Made by a program: the position numbers and the translations under genes. From UBA1443 sp964445745 (GTDB lineage Bacteria; Omnitrophota; Omnitrophia; Omnitrophales; Aquincolibacteriaceae), in the NCBI GenBank assembly GCA_964445745.1, contig CAYULU010000038.1:1-15092 (forward strand): DNA of 15,092 bases, written 5' to 3'. Of the stretch, positions 13,708-15,092 are shown piece after piece. How positions within the stretch are numbered: the stretch's first letter is position 1; the number at the start of each line of letters is the position of its first letter. A model generated the notes under the pieces. That model saw only the letters and a program-made list of their open reading frames with translations. It made no database searches and was not told where the DNA came from.

Positions 13708-13737
13708 AAATTTACGGGGATCTCGTCCCTTAAATTT
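13708..13737 (+). promoter_or_regulatory. Hairpin in the pyrE leader
   Basis: AAATTTACGGGG pairs with TCCCTTAAATTT around a six-base loop: 12 positions with one C-T mismatch and one G-U. It ends five bases before the AAGGAG of pyrE, so it could sequester or expose the ribosome site. There is no T-run, so it is not a classical attenuator. pyrE is often pyrimidine-controlled, but that mechanism here is a guess. Confidence 0.45.
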
Positions 13738-13756
13738 CTCATGAAGGAGCCACACC

Positions 13757-14302
13757 ATGGATGAACAGGCGCTAAAGGAAGAACTGCTTAAAATCATCAA
13801 GGAAAAAGCCGTGATTCACGGAGAGCGAAAACTTGCTTCCGGGAAAGTATCGAATTATTACATTGACGGCAAGCAAGTGACTCTCGATCCCCAGGGTTTG
13901 TTCGTGACAGGGAAGATCATTCTTCACATGGTGCAGGCTGTCAACGCGGATGCGGTCGGGGGGCCGACTCTGGGTGCAGACCCGATTGCCGCGGCTGTTT
14001 CCCTCCTCAGTTCTCATAGCGGGCAGACGGTCAAAGCATTTATCGTTCGCAAAGAAGCCAAGGATCACGGCATGCAGAAAATGATTGAAGGCCCCAAAAT
14101 TGAGGCGGGAGACAAGATTGTGATGGTGGAGGATGTGATCACAACCGGAGGGTCGGTCCTCAAGGCAATACAAGCGGTTGAACAACTTGGCGGGAAAGTG
14201 GTGAAAGTCATATGTTTGGTTGACCGGAACGAAGGGGCTCAGGAAACTCTGGCAAGCTATAATTACTCCCCTATTTTTTCTTTGAAAGAATTAGGTCTGT
14301 AA
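13757..14302 (+). CDS. pyrE: Orotate phosphoribosyltransferase
   Basis: A 181-residue type I phosphoribosyltransferase that joins orotate to PRPP to give OMP, the penultimate step of UMP synthesis. The PRPP loop is VMVEDVITTGGS, with acidic pair E125-D126 and T129-T-G-G132. The catalytic-loop region RKEAKDHG and substrate-binding SGKVSNYYIDGK (about 28-39) are also clear. The length is typical of the short bacterial PyrE (about 180-210). AAGGAG (13743-13748) precedes the ATG by eight bases. No other pyrimidine gene is in the window. Transcription is closed by the palindromic terminator 17 bases downstream. A leader hairpin is described separately. Confidence 0.95.
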   Translation: MDEQALKEELLKIIKEKAVIHGERKLASGKVSNYYIDGKQVTLDPQGLFVTGKIILHMVQAVNADAVGGPTLGADPIAAAVSLLSSHSGQTVKAFIVRKEAKDHGMQKMIEGPKIEAGDKIVMVEDVITTGGSVLKAIQAVEQLGGKVVKVICLVDRNEGAQETLASYNYSPIFSLKELGL

Positions 14303-14318
14303 TTCGGACCGCAGACAT

Positions 14319-14360
14319 AAAAAAACCCGTTTACGTTTTAAACGTAAACGGGTTTTTTTT
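14319..14360. terminator. Perfect bidirectional rho-independent terminator
   Basis: CCCGTTTACGTTT (14326-14338) and AAACGTAAACGGG (14340-14352) are a perfect 13-bp inverted repeat. Seven A (14319-14325) lie to the left and eight T (14353-14360) to the right. It works on both strands, for pyrE (plus) and the convergent gene ending at 14376 (minus). Confidence 0.95.
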
Positions 14361-14375
14361 GTTTCCGGATAATGT

Positions 14376-14966
14376 TTATTTCTTCACGTACCGGTAAGGG
14401 TCACGCACCTTTTTCGTAGGCGTGGGAACTTCTTCAACCGCCTGGGGCATTTCTTTAACGACTGAAACAACCGGCTGTGACGTTGAGTCGGAGACGTACT
14501 GAGTTGCGACTGGCTGAGGCGTATACGTCTGCGTTACTACGGGCTGAGGAGTATAAACTTGCTGAACCACCGGAGTTTGATAAGTGTAATCCGAAGATTT
14601 CATTTGATCGCACAACAAACAATTGTGATAGGAACGGTTGACGGGAAATCCGTTAAAACCGGGAACCCAAAACAAACCGACATCCACAAGCCCTGAACCT
14701 GCCCGGAGAGCTGTGCAACCGAGACCCCCGGCCATCCCCGTGAGCGTTCCGATAAGCGGAGGACCGTCCTTGGTTTTATCGACGGTCTGGACAAGGATAT
14801 CAACAGGACTGGTGACAGCGTTTAAAAGACCACGAACAAACATGGGGCCAACCTTTTCCTTGTAAGTATCCGAATTTGCTTTTTCCCAGATATCACCGGC
14901 AAATCCTGAAGGAACGATGATTGCAACACTGAGTACAAACGAAGCTAAAATCTTTGCAATTTTCAT
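14376..14966 (-). CDS. Exported TIGR04073-like protein, copy 2, with Pro/Gln/Val-rich repeat tail
   Basis: A 196-residue protein: signal peptide (MKIAKIL start, hydrophobic 6-19, likely cut after FA23), a TIGR04073-like domain (~35-115) and a low-complexity tail (121-196). The domain carries R45-G-x2-N49-x2-T52-x-P54-x2-I57, then R88-A-x-S91-x3-D95, the same spacing as the protein at 12561. A CLLC pair (C116, C119) follows; it could bind metal or form a disulfide and is absent from copy 1. The tail holds a near-repeat of about 12 residues (VYTPQPVVTQTY, then TPQPVATQY), typical of cell-wall or surface linkers. Start chosen at 14966: AAGGGAGGTT is immediately upstream (complement of 14971-14980); the in-frame ATG at 15053 is unsupported. 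A promoter candidate lies at 15045-15073. Function unknown. Confidence 0.75.
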   Translation of the reverse strand: MKIAKILASFVLSVAIIVPSGFAGDIWEKANSDTYKEKVGPMFVRGLLNAVTSPVDILVQTVDKTKDGPPLIGTLTGMAGGLGCTALRAGSGLVDVGLFWVPGFNGFPVNRSYHNCLLCDQMKSSDYTYQTPVVQQVYTPQPVVTQTYTPQPVATQYVSDSTSQPVVSVVKEMPQAVEEVPTPTKKVRDPYRYVKK

Positions 14967-15044
14967 AAGCAACCTCCCTTTTGAAATTTTCTTTTGATGA
15001 TAGCGACGGTAGTAGAAAATTACTATAAATTGATCGTGGTCAAA

Positions 15045-15073
15045 ATAGTACACCTAATAAAAATAACAATCAA
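15045..15073 (-). promoter_or_regulatory. Candidate promoter of the 14376-14966 gene
   Basis: On the minus strand, TTGATT (15068-15073), a 17-base spacer and TACTAT (15045-15050). Four of six bases match consensus in each box. It would give a leader of about 70 bases. TATAGT at 15023-15028 is another -10-like hexamer without a suitable -35. Confidence 0.38.
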
Positions 15074-15092
15074 TAGGATTTTTTTTGAGGGG

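Overview
The window is a compact bacterial chromosome segment of about 50% GC by eye. It carries mostly housekeeping genes plus several lineage-specific envelope or secreted proteins. I see no rRNA, tRNA, CRISPR array, transposase, phage gene or origin. Two proteins (12561-12929 and 14376-14966) share a signal peptide and a fixed motif that I recognise, from memory, as the exosortase-associated TIGR04073 type. With them are a four-helix-bundle (S23-type) protein and an Asp-box propeller protein. This mix suggests an uncultured Gram-negative lineage such as Candidatus Omnitrophota or a relative. That assignment is an inference and is low confidence.

Layout. 1-1025: the C-terminal end of a CstA-type peptide/pyruvate transporter, then a PilZ protein. 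1036-1407 (minus): a stand-alone CheY-like receiver, divergent from corA (1524-2501), which is followed by rlmN (2524-3591). 3607-5821 (minus): an apparent two-gene operon, a secreted Asp-box propeller protein followed by the four-helix-bundle protein, read from a very good sigma-70-type promoter. It is divergent from ychF (6002-7096). 7223-10297 (plus): cysE, rnhA, a half-size TauE/SafE transporter and the M17 leucyl aminopeptidase. 10424-10855: a small exported protein, followed by about 300 bases of hairpin-rich non-coding DNA. 11158-14302 (plus): an RsmB-type methyltransferase, the first TIGR04073-like protein, a TrmJ-type SPOUT methyltransferase and pyrE. A perfect bidirectional terminator at 14319-14360 separates pyrE from the convergent second TIGR04073-like gene.

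Themes. RNA modification recurs (rlmN for 23S rRNA and tRNA, an RsmB-like m5C enzyme, a TrmJ-like 2'-O-methylase), next to other translation and nucleotide genes (ychF, pyrE). Two initiation modes seem to coexist. Most genes have a strong Shine-Dalgarno sequence. ychF and cysE, and less clearly rnhA and rsmB, have none; each has a -10-like hexamer so close to the ATG that the mRNA would be leaderless or nearly so.

Non-coding signals beyond standard annotation include a short CAACGNN heptamer repeat at the 3' ends of rlmN, the propeller gene and cysE. The 10856-11157 stretch has tandem terminators and a possible attenuator-like alternative pairing. Hairpins lie ahead of pyrE and of the gene at 10424. 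I did not find a clearly new multi-gene system. The strongest candidates for new biology are the heptamer repeats, the leaderless promoters, the 10.9-11.0 kb structured region and the propeller/four-helix gene pair.
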